Origin: Acidobacteriota bacterium
Lineage (GTDB): Bacteria > Acidobacteriota > Terriglobia > 20CM-2-55-15
Assembly (NCBI GenBank): GCA_003223875.1
Contig: QHWY01000083.1
Coordinates: forward strand, 1-58,140
Length of the DNA: 58,140 nucleotides
Direction: 5' to 3'
How positions within the stretch are numbered: the stretch's first letter is position 1; each line of letters opens with the position of its first letter. A model generated the notes under the pieces. That model had not been told where the DNA came from, did not search any database, and was given only the letters and a program-made list of their open reading frames with translations. A program made the position numbers and the translations under genes. This document shows positions 1-7,700 of this stretch, in pieces.

Positions 1-26
1 CCCTCCTTGCGGTGATGCAAGGAGGG
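1..26. repeat. 10-bp hairpin overlapping the first gene's ribosome binding site
   Basis: Bases 1-10 and 17-26 are perfect inverted complements (CCCTCCTTGC / GCAAGGAGGG) around a 6-base loop. The right arm is also the AAGGAGGGG Shine-Dalgarno of the gene starting at 31, so a folded transcript would hide that site. The right arm plus GAAT resembles the end of the palindromic element at 39741-39900, so this may be a terminal fragment of that family rather than a dedicated regulator. The window edge prevents seeing more. Confidence 0.6.
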
Positions 27-30
27 GAAT

Positions 31-927
31 ATGCTGGATCGAACCATTCCGGCATTTTTTCTAAAAAAGATGGTCCAGAACGAAAACTCTGGGAATTTAC
101 CTACTATGAGCAATCTTCCAACGCGTCAGGAACCCGGTTCTCTGGCCCCGGTGGAGCCCCTGACATCGAAGACGGCTGACGGCGAGCCGTACGAGAGGTC
201 CGCATCGGTCCAGGCCGAAATCAGCCGCACATTAGCTATCCACCCACCCGAGTGGCTTCGGCAAGCACCGGACCTGCAAAATGAGACACTGGTCCACCTC
301 ATCCGCCAGAGTCGCGACCGCGACAGTGATCTCATGGGCCACCTGATGCAGGTACTCAGCAAGCGTATCCACCGCCTCGCGCGTAGCCGGCTTCGAGGTT
401 TTGACAAGATGACAGCGGAAGCGTTGGTCCTGAAGGTCGAAATCGATATCCTGGAACTCGTTCTCGCGCGAAAACCATCTCTGAGCACTGAGTTTCTCGA
501 GGTTGCCTTCGCCGAGGCGGTTATCGTACGAACCTTAAGGGCCTTACGCGCACACAGACGATCCCCACATGGGCATCTTGGCGAAATGCTTCCCGGCGCC
601 ACCGACGAGGACGGCGATGAGATCGAGCGGCCCATCGAACTGGCGCCGGACAACCGGCCCGGGCCTGAAGCGGTCCTCCTACAGGCGCGGGAGGAGACGG
701 CCAGAGCTGATTTGGCCGAGAAGGCACGCAAGGCGGTGAAGGATTCACAGCACTTTGAGGCCGTGATGCTCCACTTCGGCGACGGCAAGCCGATCCGCTC
801 GTCAGACCCGAATGAATTGGATTTAGTGCAGCACTTGCAAATAAGCGAAGGGCAGGTCCGATACCGGCTCAGGGCAGGCATGAAGGCCATTCGCAAAGCA
901 CTTGGAGTTCAAAATGACGAGAAATGA
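31..927 (+). CDS. Sigma-70-like / ECF-like regulatory protein
   Basis: A protein of 298 residues. The last ~60 residues look like sigma region 4: a helix-turn-helix around ISEGQVRYRLRAGMKAIRKA, matching the family pattern of S-x-G-x-V followed by a basic recognition helix. The middle (about residues 80-185) is helical and rich in Arg/Leu, loosely like region 2, but I see no convincing -10 recognition signature. The first ~75 residues are low-complexity and may be mis-started; ATG at 31 was chosen for its AAGGAGGGG, while ATGs at 70 and 106 have no ribosome site. It overlaps the next gene by 14 bases, suggesting translational coupling. It could be an atypical sigma factor or another HTH regulator; the DNA-binding role is inferred. 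Confidence 0.5.
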   Translation: MLDRTIPAFFLKKMVQNENSGNLPTMSNLPTRQEPGSLAPVEPLTSKTADGEPYERSASVQAEISRTLAIHPPEWLRQAPDLQNETLVHLIRQSRDRDSDLMGHLMQVLSKRIHRLARSRLRGFDKMTAEALVLKVEIDILELVLARKPSLSTEFLEVAFAEAVIVRTLRALRAHRRSPHGHLGEMLPGATDEDGDEIERPIELAPDNRPGPEAVLLQAREETARADLAEKARKAVKDSQHFEAVMLHFGDGKPIRSSDPNELDLVQHLQISEGQVRYRLRAGMKAIRKALGVQNDEK

Positions 928-1492
928 ATCATTCGACGATGTTTTAAATATGTTGTTGCTGGAGGAGCCTGCTCCGACCGATGAGGCGCTCGCCCGATGG
1001 TCTGAACGGTATCCGCAATATCGTGAAAATCTCGCCGAATTCTTTGCTGCCTGGGCCATGCAGGAAACCGAGACGGGGCCGGAGCCGGATACGGATGAGG
1101 ATCGGATCGTCCAGCAGAGCGTGAATCATGCGATGGAGATACTCCGGCGTCAGGGCCGATTGACGCCGGCCGAGGCTGTGGAGTCATTGAAGCCGAATGA
1201 TCAGTTAGTTCTGACCGCGGTCTGGGTGCTTGGCGGCAGAGGCTATGCCGTGACGATCGCCGAGAAAGTCAGCGAGATGCAGGGAAAGCGGGCCCTGCTG
1301 GGTTCCATTCACATATCACTGGACCGGCTGGAACGCAGGGCTCTCGTTTTGTCCAGGAAAGCTGACCCTGTATCCGAGCCGGAACACGAGCACCGGCGGT
1401 ATTTTACGGTGACAATGGCGGGTGCACGCGCGTTAGCCCACGCGAAGCAAACTTCGGCCGAGCTTGCGCGTTTCCTGCCGGACTTCGCCTGA
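914..1492 (+). CDS. PadR-like winged-helix regulator with extra N-terminal domain
   Basis: A protein of 192 residues from ATG 914; a TTG at 902 is possible but less likely. The C-terminal half reads like a PadR winged helix: LGGRGYAVTIAEKVSE (helix 1-2), then ISLDRLERRALV (recognition helix) and a wing ending RRYFTVTMAGARAL, matching the PadR pattern of one-strand wing plus TxxG. The N-terminal ~75 residues (with WSERYPQYRENLAEFFAAWA) are acidic and helical and form a separate domain. ATG lies inside the 3' end of the sigma-like gene, so the two are probably coupled; the second may modulate the first. No ligand or target can be read from the sequence. Confidence 0.6.
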   Translation: MTRNESFDDVLNMLLLEEPAPTDEALARWSERYPQYRENLAEFFAAWAMQETETGPEPDTDEDRIVQQSVNHAMEILRRQGRLTPAEAVESLKPNDQLVLTAVWVLGGRGYAVTIAEKVSEMQGKRALLGSIHISLDRLERRALVLSRKADPVSEPEHEHRRYFTVTMAGARALAHAKQTSAELARFLPDFA

Positions 1493-1595
1493 CGGGCTTT
1501 ACCTGACGACGGAGAAGAAATTAGCGCCGGGCACGATTGCCATCAGTAACGCTGCCCTTCGTTTCCTCTACAACATCACGCTCCAAAGGCAATGA
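1491..1595 (+). pseudogene. Fragment of a tyrosine recombinase (integrase) N-terminal domain
   Basis: In the frame starting at 1491 the sequence encodes YLTTEKKLAPGTIAIS then NAALRFLYNITLQRQ and a stop at 1593-1595. This matches the SAM-like N-terminal core-binding domain of phage-type integrases, whose hallmark is Lxx-x-T(I/V)-x(4)-AALRFLY-x-x-TL. No start codon, no catalytic R-H-R-Y domain and only ~34 residues remain, so it is a relic. It abuts the group II intron tail at 1593, which suggests that the intron had inserted in, or replaced the rest of, the integrase gene. Confidence 0.6.
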
Positions 1596-1658
1596 GTGTT
1601 GCCGCTCACATACGGTTCTGGGAGAGCCTCGGGGTGCGATCCCCCGGGGCTACTTAAC
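1593..1658 (+). mobile_element. Remnant of a group II intron 3' end (domains V-VI)
   Basis: The string CACATACGGTTCTGGGAG followed by a GC-rich hairpin (GAGCCTCGGGG / CCCCCGGGGCT) and CTACTTAAC is the usual 3' layout of bacterial group II introns: the 3' strand of domain V (CACGUACGGUUC), then the domain VI stem with the bulged branch-point A near CUAC. The 5' strand of domain V is degenerate (GAGTGTTGCCGCTC in place of the usual GAAA-capped stem), and no reverse transcriptase gene is present. The piece is therefore an inactive tail. Identification rests on recognised sequence, not on a covariance search. Confidence 0.5.
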
Positions 1659-1696
1659 TTGGACTGACCTGTCAATCAGGTTTTTGTATTTCGGAC

Positions 1697-1733
1697 TTCG
1701 GCCTTCCTCGATATGGGGAAGGCCGAATGTTTT
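1697..1733 (+). terminator. Rho-independent terminator-like hairpin
   Basis: TTCGGCCTTCC (1697-1707) pairs perfectly with GGAAGGCCGAA (1717-1727) around a 9-base loop and is followed by TGTTTT. It lies in the gap after the sigma/PadR pair and the mobile-element debris. The T-run is short, so termination efficiency is uncertain; it could equally be a structural repeat. Confidence 0.45.
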
Positions 1734-1801
1734 AGGGAGCATCGCTGTTCAATAATCGTTTACTTGCGCTCGCCAGTGGGACAATAATCCGTCATCAGTG
1801 A

Positions 1802-2080
1802 GGTCAATATGGTTATCCGCACAGCGACCAGATGAAGCTCGAGGAACGTTACCGCCGCATCGATCACGACGCCATGGAAATGACAGTCATTGTGGATGAT
1901 CCGAAGATTTACACGAAGCCATGGGTGTCGGAGAAGAAGACATGGTCTCTGCTGTCGCCGGAAGAATATTCAGTGGATGGATGGAATGCCCTTGCTGAAG
2001 AAATTTGCGCACCGGTGGATGAAGTCGACAACTTCGACAGAAGGGTGCGCGATCCCGCAGGCGGCGTTATTCACAAGTGA
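1802..2080 (+). pseudogene. 5'-truncated paralogue of the downstream secreted protein
   Basis: The open frame contains GYPHSDQMKLEERYRRIDHD followed by a stretch ending in DDPKIYTKPW. The same pattern occurs in the C-terminal third of the intact neighbour (2111-2935) as GTPHTEKLHTVERWTRI and IDDPGTFSRP. Homology starts upstream of the first ATG (1832) and is preceded by a stop at 1799, so the gene has lost its signal peptide and about two thirds of its length. Only ~85 codons remain. The break coincides with the integrase/intron debris just upstream, so an insertion-deletion there probably removed the 5' part. Starting at ATG 1832 it could still give an 82-residue cytosolic peptide, which I consider unlikely to be functional. 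Confidence 0.65.
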
Positions 2081-2110
2081 CGCACTACAGTTCGAAAAAG
2101 GAGTGTTGAG

Positions 2111-2935
2111 ATGAAAAAACTTCTTGTCATTTCAGCCATAACAATAATGCTGATCCTGATCGTGCTCGTTCAGGCGCAAGCGCAGGATCGGGTGCGGTCC
2201 GTGAGTGTCGGCGGCACTCCTCTGGTCCCCGACAATCTTGTGAACGGCCCGGTGCCACGGCTGCCTGACGGAAAGCCCGATCTCACTGGTCCGTGGATGG
2301 GTGGCGGCTCGAATGCCGACATCGAACGCGAAGGCGGGCTGAAGCCGGGGGAGCTTCCATTACTACCCTGGGCGAAAGAACTCCGGGACAAACGTAAGGA
2401 AGAGGACGAACCCTATGTTGCATGCTTGCCCATGAGTGTGCCGCGGGTCAACCCCTACCCGTGGAAATTCGCCATGTCGTACACGTCGAAGGGGCTGACG
2501 CACATCTACGTCTTGCATGAGACTGGCGACGCCGGCGCGCATCGTGTCATCTACATGGACGGCCGCAAGCATCCGGACGATCTCCTTCCGACGTGGTGGG
2601 GCCACTCCATCGGCCGGTGGGAAGGCGACACGCTTGTCATCGATACCGTCGGCTATAACGAGAAGTTTTGGTTCGATAGTCGCGGTACTCCACACACGGA
2701 AAAGCTTCACACTGTTGAGCGGTGGACGCGCATCAATTACGGCACGCTCGTCAATGAATTTACCATCGATGACCCCGGGACCTTTTCGCGGCCGGTTCAT
2801 TTGAAATTTACAGCGAAGCTGATGCGCCCAGACCTCGATCTGATGGAGTTCATCTGTCTGGAAAACAATCAGGTCGGCCTCGCAGGAGGCTACGTGCCGG
2901 GCACGGGTACAAGCAATACAACGAATAATAAGTGA
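2111..2935 (+). CDS. Secreted conserved protein of unknown function
   Basis: A protein of 274 residues with an N-terminal signal peptide (KK, then a hydrophobic core to about residue 24, AQA cleavage). The mature part has a LPDGKPDLTGPWMGGG motif, two Cys (in VACLP and FICLE) and a conserved GTPHTEKLHTVERW segment shared with the fragment upstream. I recognise the style from large paralogous families of Acidobacteria, often placed next to DUF6152 proteins, as here (22 bases upstream of one). AAAGGAG precedes the ATG. The export signal is clear; no enzymatic motif is evident and I assign no function. Confidence 0.85.
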   Translation: MKKLLVISAITIMLILIVLVQAQAQDRVRSVSVGGTPLVPDNLVNGPVPRLPDGKPDLTGPWMGGGSNADIEREGGLKPGELPLLPWAKELRDKRKEEDEPYVACLPMSVPRVNPYPWKFAMSYTSKGLTHIYVLHETGDAGAHRVIYMDGRKHPDDLLPTWWGHSIGRWEGDTLVIDTVGYNEKFWFDSRGTPHTEKLHTVERWTRINYGTLVNEFTIDDPGTFSRPVHLKFTAKLMRPDLDLMEFICLENNQVGLAGGYVPGTGTSNTTNNK

Positions 2936-2957
2936 CTAATTTCAAGGAGGTGTTGCC

Positions 2958-3374
2958 ATGAAAACGAAGCTCGGCGTTCTTATCGCCAGTATCACGTTTT
3001 TCTTTTCCGCGATTCCCGTCCTCGCCCATCATGGATTCGATACGGAGTATGACGCGAACAAGAAGGTCAAATTGACAGGCGTCGTTACCAAAATCGAATG
3101 GCTGAATCCGCACATGCGCGTGTACATCGATGTTACCGATGCGAAGGGTAACGTAGCCAATTGGAACCTCGAGTTGACCAGTCCGAACACCGTGCGACGA
3201 CAAGGTTGGGGCCCAAAAGATCTCCTGCCGGGAGAGAAAGTAATCTTTGAAGCGTACGGCGGTAAGGTTATAGAAACCAGGGGAGCCCTGGCGAAAATCT
3301 CCAAAGCCGAGAGTCCGGACAAACCGCTGTTTATCGCAGGCGGGCCGGAGCAACCCGGCTTTCCTAAGCAATAG
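2958..3374 (+). CDS. DUF6152-family secreted protein
   Basis: A protein of 138 residues with a signal peptide ending near VLAHHG (residue ~24). The mature part starts with HHGFD and continues VKLTGVVTKIEWLNPHMRVYI, a pattern typical of DUF6152 proteins and suggestive of a small OB-like beta barrel. The family is periplasmic and of unknown biochemical role; the His pair at the mature N-terminus could bind metal, but that is speculative. A strong AAGGAGGTG lies 7 bases before the ATG. It sits between the secreted protein upstream and a diheme cytochrome 10 bases downstream, so the three genes are likely one transcript acting in the periplasm. Confidence 0.85.
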   Translation: MKTKLGVLIASITFFFSAIPVLAHHGFDTEYDANKKVKLTGVVTKIEWLNPHMRVYIDVTDAKGNVANWNLELTSPNTVRRQGWGPKDLLPGEKVIFEAYGGKVIETRGALAKISKAESPDKPLFIAGGPEQPGFPKQ

Positions 3375-3384
3375 CTTCGAAAAC

Positions 3385-4512
3385 ATGACAACGATGATTG
3401 TGCTGCTGGGCCTGGTAATGGTAATTGGCCCGGCTGGGCCGGGGCAGGTGCGGCCGGAGCAGCTTGGGCCCGAAGCGAGCTCGCAGCTTTCCGACCTTGT
3501 CTTCAAGAACGTCAAGGTGCTCAAAGGCATTCCGGTAGATGAGTTCATGGACACGATGGGGATGTTTGCCTCCTCGCTCGGCTATGACTGCAGCAGTTGC
3601 CATTCTCCGGAAATTCGCACTAATCGTGACGCGTTCGCCATCGAAACCCCGGCGGTCCAGCGAGCGCGCGGCATGATCACGATGATGAATACCATCAACC
3701 GCAATTACTTCCGCGGTGAGCCTCGTGTGTCGTGCTTCACCTGCCATCGCGGTAACTACAGCCCCGAAATTATTCCAAGCCTTGCGTTGCAGTACGGCGA
3801 GCTCAAAGAAGACCCCAACGCGCTGAACATCTTTCCCGACCGCAAGGCATATGCCGATCAGGTGTTTGAAAAGTATTTCCAGGCACTCGGTGGAAGAGAT
3901 CGGCTTGCCAATTTGACCTCTTTTGCAGCCACTGGAACGTATACGGGATTCAATACCGGTGGTGCAGAGGTTCCCGTGGAGATCTTTGCCCGCGCGCCGG
4001 ACCAGCGGACGCAGATCATTCATATGGACATCGGAGATGGGCTCAAGACCTACGACGGCCGCAACGGGTGGGTCGCCGAAGAGTGGAGGCCCGTCCCGCT
4101 CGTCTCGCTGACCGGAGGCAACCTGGCAGGAGCGCGGTTGGATGCCGTGATTTCGTTTCCAGCCGGCATCCAGAAGGCGTTCACTGAATATAAAGTCGGC
4201 AGCACTGTGATCGACGATCATGCTATTCAAATCCTTCAGGGCACGAATCCGGGTGAGACTCCAGTCAACCTATATTTCGACGAATCCGGCCTCTTGGTGC
4301 GGGTCGTGCGATGGAACAAAACCGCCGTCGGCACCGTCCCCACACAAATTGATTACTCCGACTACCGGGAGGTCGCGGGCGTTAAGTTGCCGTTTCGCAT
4401 CGTCATGACTTGGACTGACGGACAGAACACCTTTACGTTGAAAGAGGTGCAGGCCAACGTCGATATCGATCGAGCGAAGTTCTCGCGGCCTGCTCCATTC
4501 AAGCGTCGTTAG
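3385..4512 (+). CDS. Diheme c-type cytochrome, reaction-centre cytochrome subunit type
   Basis: A protein of 375 residues with a short hydrophobic N-terminus (about residues 3-18) that could be a signal or anchor. Two CxxCH heme motifs are present: CSSCH (69-73) and CFTCH (117-121), each preceded by a Met-rich helix (FMDTMGMFA, RARGMITMMNTIN) that could supply axial Met. This layout is that of the photosynthetic reaction centre cytochrome c subunit domain found in many non-phototrophic Acidobacteria, here with two hemes instead of four. Residues ~155-375 form a second beta-rich domain (YFQALGGRDRLANL onward), common after such cytochromes and resembling outer-membrane lipoprotein-sorting folds. 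No photosynthesis gene is near; a role in periplasmic electron transfer is inferred. Confidence 0.85.
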   Translation: MTTMIVLLGLVMVIGPAGPGQVRPEQLGPEASSQLSDLVFKNVKVLKGIPVDEFMDTMGMFASSLGYDCSSCHSPEIRTNRDAFAIETPAVQRARGMITMMNTINRNYFRGEPRVSCFTCHRGNYSPEIIPSLALQYGELKEDPNALNIFPDRKAYADQVFEKYFQALGGRDRLANLTSFAATGTYTGFNTGGAEVPVEIFARAPDQRTQIIHMDIGDGLKTYDGRNGWVAEEWRPVPLVSLTGGNLAGARLDAVISFPAGIQKAFTEYKVGSTVIDDHAIQILQGTNPGETPVNLYFDESGLLVRVVRWNKTAVGTVPTQIDYSDYREVAGVKLPFRIVMTWTDGQNTFTLKEVQANVDIDRAKFSRPAPFKRR

Positions 4513-4524
4513 GGGCCTGTTGCC

Positions 4525-4806
4525 CAAGCCGCGAAGCGGCGTGAGAAGATAGCCCAGCGCGCAAGCGCTGGGTGTTCGTCTTCATGCATGTCGCAGCCCC
4601 CGGGCTTTGCACAAAAAATACATCGTGGGCGCTCATAGAGCGCCCCTACAGTTGCGCACCCCAAGCTGTAGGGGCGGTCTATGACCGCCCAGGATTTTTT
4701 GTGCAAAGCCCAGCCCCCGGGAGGGGCGACAGATTTGAAGCATCTGCCGCCGCTTCGCGGCTTGTGTCAGCGTGAAATTCAAACCCAGGGCAGACGCCCT
4801 GGGCTT
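4525..4806. repeat. Cluster of extragenic palindromes hosting a mini-transposon
   Basis: The 356-base gap between the cytochrome and lldP is made almost entirely of inverted repeats. AAGCCGCGAAGCGGCG near 4525 is the complement of CGCCGCTTCGCGGCTT near 4750. Two further hairpins are CCCAGCGC-GCAA-GCGCTGGG (about 4553) and CCCAGGGC-AGAC-GCCCTGGG (about 4787). The 108-bp element at 4603 has inserted in the middle. I see no gene here. The palindromes may act as terminator or mRNA-stabilising structures, which is inference. Confidence 0.7.
4603..4710. mobile_element. MITE-like 108-bp inverted-repeat element, copy 1
   Basis: Ends are perfect 17-bp inverted repeats (GGCTTTGCACAAAAAAT / ATTTTTTGTGCAAAGCC) and the inside is a long imperfect palindrome built from GGGCGCTCATAGAGCGCCC and GGGCGGTCTATGACCGCCC. 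It is flanked by a perfect 9-bp direct repeat CAGCCCCCG (4594-4602 and 4711-4719), the mark of transposase-mediated insertion. No coding capacity, so it must be moved in trans. Copies at 23576 and 39196 differ by about one base each. Confidence 0.9.
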
Positions 4807-4868
4807 AGGTAGGGAATTGTCACTATTGTGCATCTGCTCGTGAACGACTTGTGCTATTGTTGCCCGCC

Positions 4869-6485
4869 ATGTGGCAACAAAACTACACTCCAATCGCGGA
4901 TAGTCTCGCTTTATCGGCTCTGGTTGCTGCAGTGCCGATATTCGTTCTGCTCTTTCTTATTGGCATACGGCGTAAACCTGCATGGATCGCCTCGCTGTCA
5001 GGATTGGCGGCGACGGTCGTGCTCGCGGCATTGGTTTATGGCATGCCTGCGGGAATGCTCTTTTCGTCGGTTCTATTCGGTGCGGCATTTGGACTTTTTC
5101 CGATCGGCTGGGTGGTGTTCTCAGCCATTCTGCTGTATCGGGTAATGCAGGAGAGCGGAAAATTCAACACACTGAAGGACTCGATCGGTCACCTTACCGA
5201 CGATGGCCGTCTCCAAATGATGCTGGTGGCGTTTGCGTTTGGAGCGTTCATTGAAGGTTGCGCCGGATTTGGGACGCCGGTGGCGGTTGCCGCGACAATG
5301 CTCACCGGCCTTGGATTTTCACCATTCTTGTCGGCAGCGGTCTGTCTGTTGGCCAACACGGCGCCGGTGGCATTTGGATCGATTGGAACTCCCATCCTTA
5401 CTCTCAGAGCGACCACTGCACTTCCTTTAGATCGCTTGAGCGCAGGTGTCGGCCGAATCTGCGCGCCGGTTTCCTTGTTCATTCCCGCTTATATGATTGC
5501 CGTGGTGTGTGGTTGGTCCGGTTTACGCGCGGTGTTGCCTGCCGCAGCCGTGTGCGGGATCGCATTTGGCGGGACGCAATTCCTTGTTTCCAATTTCATT
5601 GGGCCGGAACTCACCGATATCCTGGCTTCGATGGCGGCAATGGGAGCGCTCTTCGTTCTAATCAAATTCTGGAAGCCTCGCGACAAATTTGATTTCGGCC
5701 ACCTGCCTCCCGGAAAAGTCAGTCACAGCCGGCGCGACGTCGCGATTGCCTGGGCGCCGTACATGATTCTCGTGGTGCTGGTGCTATTGTGGGGATATCC
5801 GCCAGTCAAAGCGAAATTGGATTTGTTGACTGTGCCTATCAACTGGCCTGGATTGCACAATCTGATTCAACGGATGCCGCCTGTCGTGGCACAGCCGTCC
5901 AACTATGGCGCCGTATTCGCCTTTAGTTGGCTATCGGCATCGGGGACAGCTTGTCTGATTACGGCCGTCCTGGCGGCCGCTGTGGTTGGCTTGAGCCCCG
6001 GCCGGTTCGCGAGAGTCTTCGGACAGACGGTAAAGCAACTCGCTCTGGCTGAACTGACGCTGGCGGCCGTCCTAGCGCTAGCGTATGTGATGAACTACTC
6101 CGGGGCAACGGCAACGTTGGGTCTTGCGTTCGCAGGTACGGGCGTGCTGTTTCCATTATTCAGCTCCGTGCTGGGTTCATTGGGGGTTTTCCTTACGGGA
6201 AGCGATACGTCAGCCAATGCCCTGTTTGGCACGCTGCAAACGGTCACGGCAACCAAATTGGGAATGAATCCGGTGTTGATGGCTTCAGGTAATTCGGCCG
6301 GTGGGGTGATGGGAAAGATGATCAGCCTGACCAGCATAGCTGTTGCCGCCGCCGCAACGACAATGAAGCGGGAAGATGAAGGACGGCTCTTTGGCTTCAC
6401 GCTGAAGCACAGCATTTTCCTGACAATCGTTGTCGGACTGGTCGTGATGTTTTATGCCTACGTGGCGCCGCAGCTAGCGCCGTGA
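4869..6485 (+). CDS. lldP: L-lactate permease
   Basis: A protein of 538 residues from ATG 4869, giving MWQQNYTP, the canonical opening of LldP/LctP permeases; an upstream in-frame TTG is unlikely. About a dozen hydrophobic segments span the whole length. Family signatures visible are GAFIEGCAGFGTPVA, a segment LLANTAPVAFGSIGTPI and GSDTSANALFG near the C-terminus. It imports lactate (and related 2-hydroxy acids) by proton symport across the inner membrane. No lactate dehydrogenase gene adjoins it, so it stands alone between the palindrome cluster and a convergent dsbA-type gene. Confidence 0.95.
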   Translation: MWQQNYTPIADSLALSALVAAVPIFVLLFLIGIRRKPAWIASLSGLAATVVLAALVYGMPAGMLFSSVLFGAAFGLFPIGWVVFSAILLYRVMQESGKFNTLKDSIGHLTDDGRLQMMLVAFAFGAFIEGCAGFGTPVAVAATMLTGLGFSPFLSAAVCLLANTAPVAFGSIGTPILTLRATTALPLDRLSAGVGRICAPVSLFIPAYMIAVVCGWSGLRAVLPAAAVCGIAFGGTQFLVSNFIGPELTDILASMAAMGALFVLIKFWKPRDKFDFGHLPPGKVSHSRRDVAIAWAPYMILVVLVLLWGYPPVKAKLDLLTVPINWPGLHNLIQRMPPVVAQPSNYGAVFAFSWLSASGTACLITAVLAAAVVGLSPGRFARVFGQTVKQLALAELTLAAVLALAYVMNYSGATATLGLAFAGTGVLFPLFSSVLGSLGVFLTGSDTSANALFGTLQTVTATKLGMNPVLMASGNSAGGVMGKMISLTSIAVAAAATTMKREDEGRLFGFTLKHSIFLTIVVGLVVMFYAYVAPQLAP

Positions 6486-6527
6486 GCTAAGTAAGCCGCG
6501 AGGTACTTCCTGGAATCAGAGGAATAC

Positions 6528-6546
6528 CGGCGGTCACAGACCGCCG
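6528..6546. repeat. REP-like hairpin between convergent genes
   Basis: CGGCGGTC-ACA-GACCGCCG is a perfect 8-bp stem between the ends of lldP and the DsbA-like gene. Its core resembles the inner hairpin of the 108-bp mini-transposons (GGGCGGTCTATGACCGCCC followed by CTACA), so it may be a relic of the same family. It lacks a T-run, so a terminator role is uncertain. Confidence 0.55.
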
Positions 6547-6582
6547 CTACAATTAAACTGGACCAAGAGCGGGAAATTTTTC

Positions 6583-7626
6583 TTACTTCGCGGATGGGCT
6601 CCGCTGCAGCTCGTCCTCGATGATCTCCTTGATCTCCGAATACGGCTGGTTTCCGGAAAGCATACGGCCATTGATGAACAGCGCTGGCGTGCCTGTAACA
6701 CCCAGGCGGGCACCCTCCTGAATGTCACTTTGGATCGCGGCGACTTGCCGTCCCGAATCCAAGCATTCGTTGAACTTCGCCGTATCCAGCTTGAGATCGA
6801 CCGCGCGCTGTTTAAGATCGGCAACGCTGAGCTCCCGCTGATTCCCAAACATGGAATCGTGAAATTCCCAAAAGTGTTGCTGCTCGTAAGCACACAAAGA
6901 AGCTTCTGCGGCTTTCTCCGCGTGAGGATGGATATTGCTCAGCGGGAACTGCCGATAAACAATCCGGATTTTGTCCGCGTAGTTTTTCTCGACCTGCTTC
7001 AAGGTCGGAAATAGTCCACCACAGTAGGGGCACTCAAAATCTGAAAATTCGACGATGGTGACCGGCGCCGTTGCGGGTCCCTCGGATGGAAATCCCGCCG
7101 TCTCGATTTTCGCGCGCAGCGGTTCCAGGTACGATTTAAACCCGTACTGCTTTTTCAAACGCGCGATCAGCGTATCGTAATACCGGCTCCGGCTTCGCTC
7201 GATCAGGTACTGCTTCACTCGTGGCAGCGCCTGCTCTTTCGGGATCGGAATTTGGTCCTTGTTCGCGTTGTAGAATGCTTCAACGTCGTCGTTTGAAGGA
7301 GTCTCAACGTTGCTGTTGACTTCGGCGTCGAGGAGTTGCTCCTTCGACATATTTAGCTTTTTGGCCTCTGCCTCGATCAGCTTATCGGCGGCGAGTTGTT
7401 CCAGCGCTCTGGTCAAGATTTGTTGTTTGTCCTGCGCCAGTGTCGCGTCATTCTGAAGGCGCTTTGTTTCGAGGTTCCTGAGATCGTTGCCGGCCGCCCG
7501 ATCCAAGTCTTGTTGCGTAATGGTTTGGCCGTTAACGATGGCCACTCGATTCGCGTTCGATTGCGCGAACGCTGCGGTGGCAACCGCCGAGAACGCCGCT
7601 AAGATCAAGGCATGATGTGATTTCAC
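6583..7626 (-). CDS. Periplasmic SurA-N/DsbA-like thioredoxin fusion
   Basis: A protein of 347 residues. Signal peptide to about residue 21 (AAFA/Q). Residues ~25-150 resemble the SurA/PpiC N-terminal chaperone region (VNGQTITQQDLD, then charged helices). Residues ~180-340 form a DsbA-type thioredoxin fold with CPYC at 199-202 and a cis-Pro loop TGTPALFING (Pro 314). Such fusions are annotated as DsbA-family disulfide oxidoreductases or DSBA-like thioredoxins of the periplasm; substrates are likely exported proteins such as the cytochromes and lipoproteins in this window. There is no DsbB nearby. A GAGGAGTT-like site precedes the ATG on the minus strand. Oxidase versus isomerase direction cannot be told from sequence. 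Confidence 0.85.
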   Translation of the reverse strand: MKSHHALILAAFSAVATAAFAQSNANRVAIVNGQTITQQDLDRAAGNDLRNLETKRLQNDATLAQDKQQILTRALEQLAADKLIEAEAKKLNMSKEQLLDAEVNSNVETPSNDDVEAFYNANKDQIPIPKEQALPRVKQYLIERSRSRYYDTLIARLKKQYGFKSYLEPLRAKIETAGFPSEGPATAPVTIVEFSDFECPYCGGLFPTLKQVEKNYADKIRIVYRQFPLSNIHPHAEKAAEASLCAYEQQHFWEFHDSMFGNQRELSVADLKQRAVDLKLDTAKFNECLDSGRQVAAIQSDIQEGARLGVTGTPALFINGRMLSGNQPYSEIKEIIEDELQRSPSAK

Positions 7627-7700
7627 ACGGAACTCCTCGGTAGAATCTATTCTGACTATTCTCTATTAACTGTCCGGACAATTGCCAGAATCTTTGCGGT

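Noticed and set aside
126..896. A 256-codon open frame on the minus strand opposite the sigma-like gene
   Set aside because: Arg/Ser/Cys-rich shadow composition, no ribosome site, and it is antisense to a gene with clear HTH features.
1537..1755. A 72-codon open frame in the intergenic region
   Set aside because: It crosses the integrase and intron relics and the hairpin in a frame without any recognisable protein.
3385..4512. Evidence of phototrophy from the reaction-centre-type cytochrome
   Set aside because: No puf, psc or chlorophyll genes are present and this cytochrome type is common in non-phototrophic bacteria.
4603..4710. The 108-bp palindromes as ordinary terminators
   Set aside because: Three near-identical copies with distinct 9-bp target duplications show that they are inserted elements; a secondary termination role is possible.
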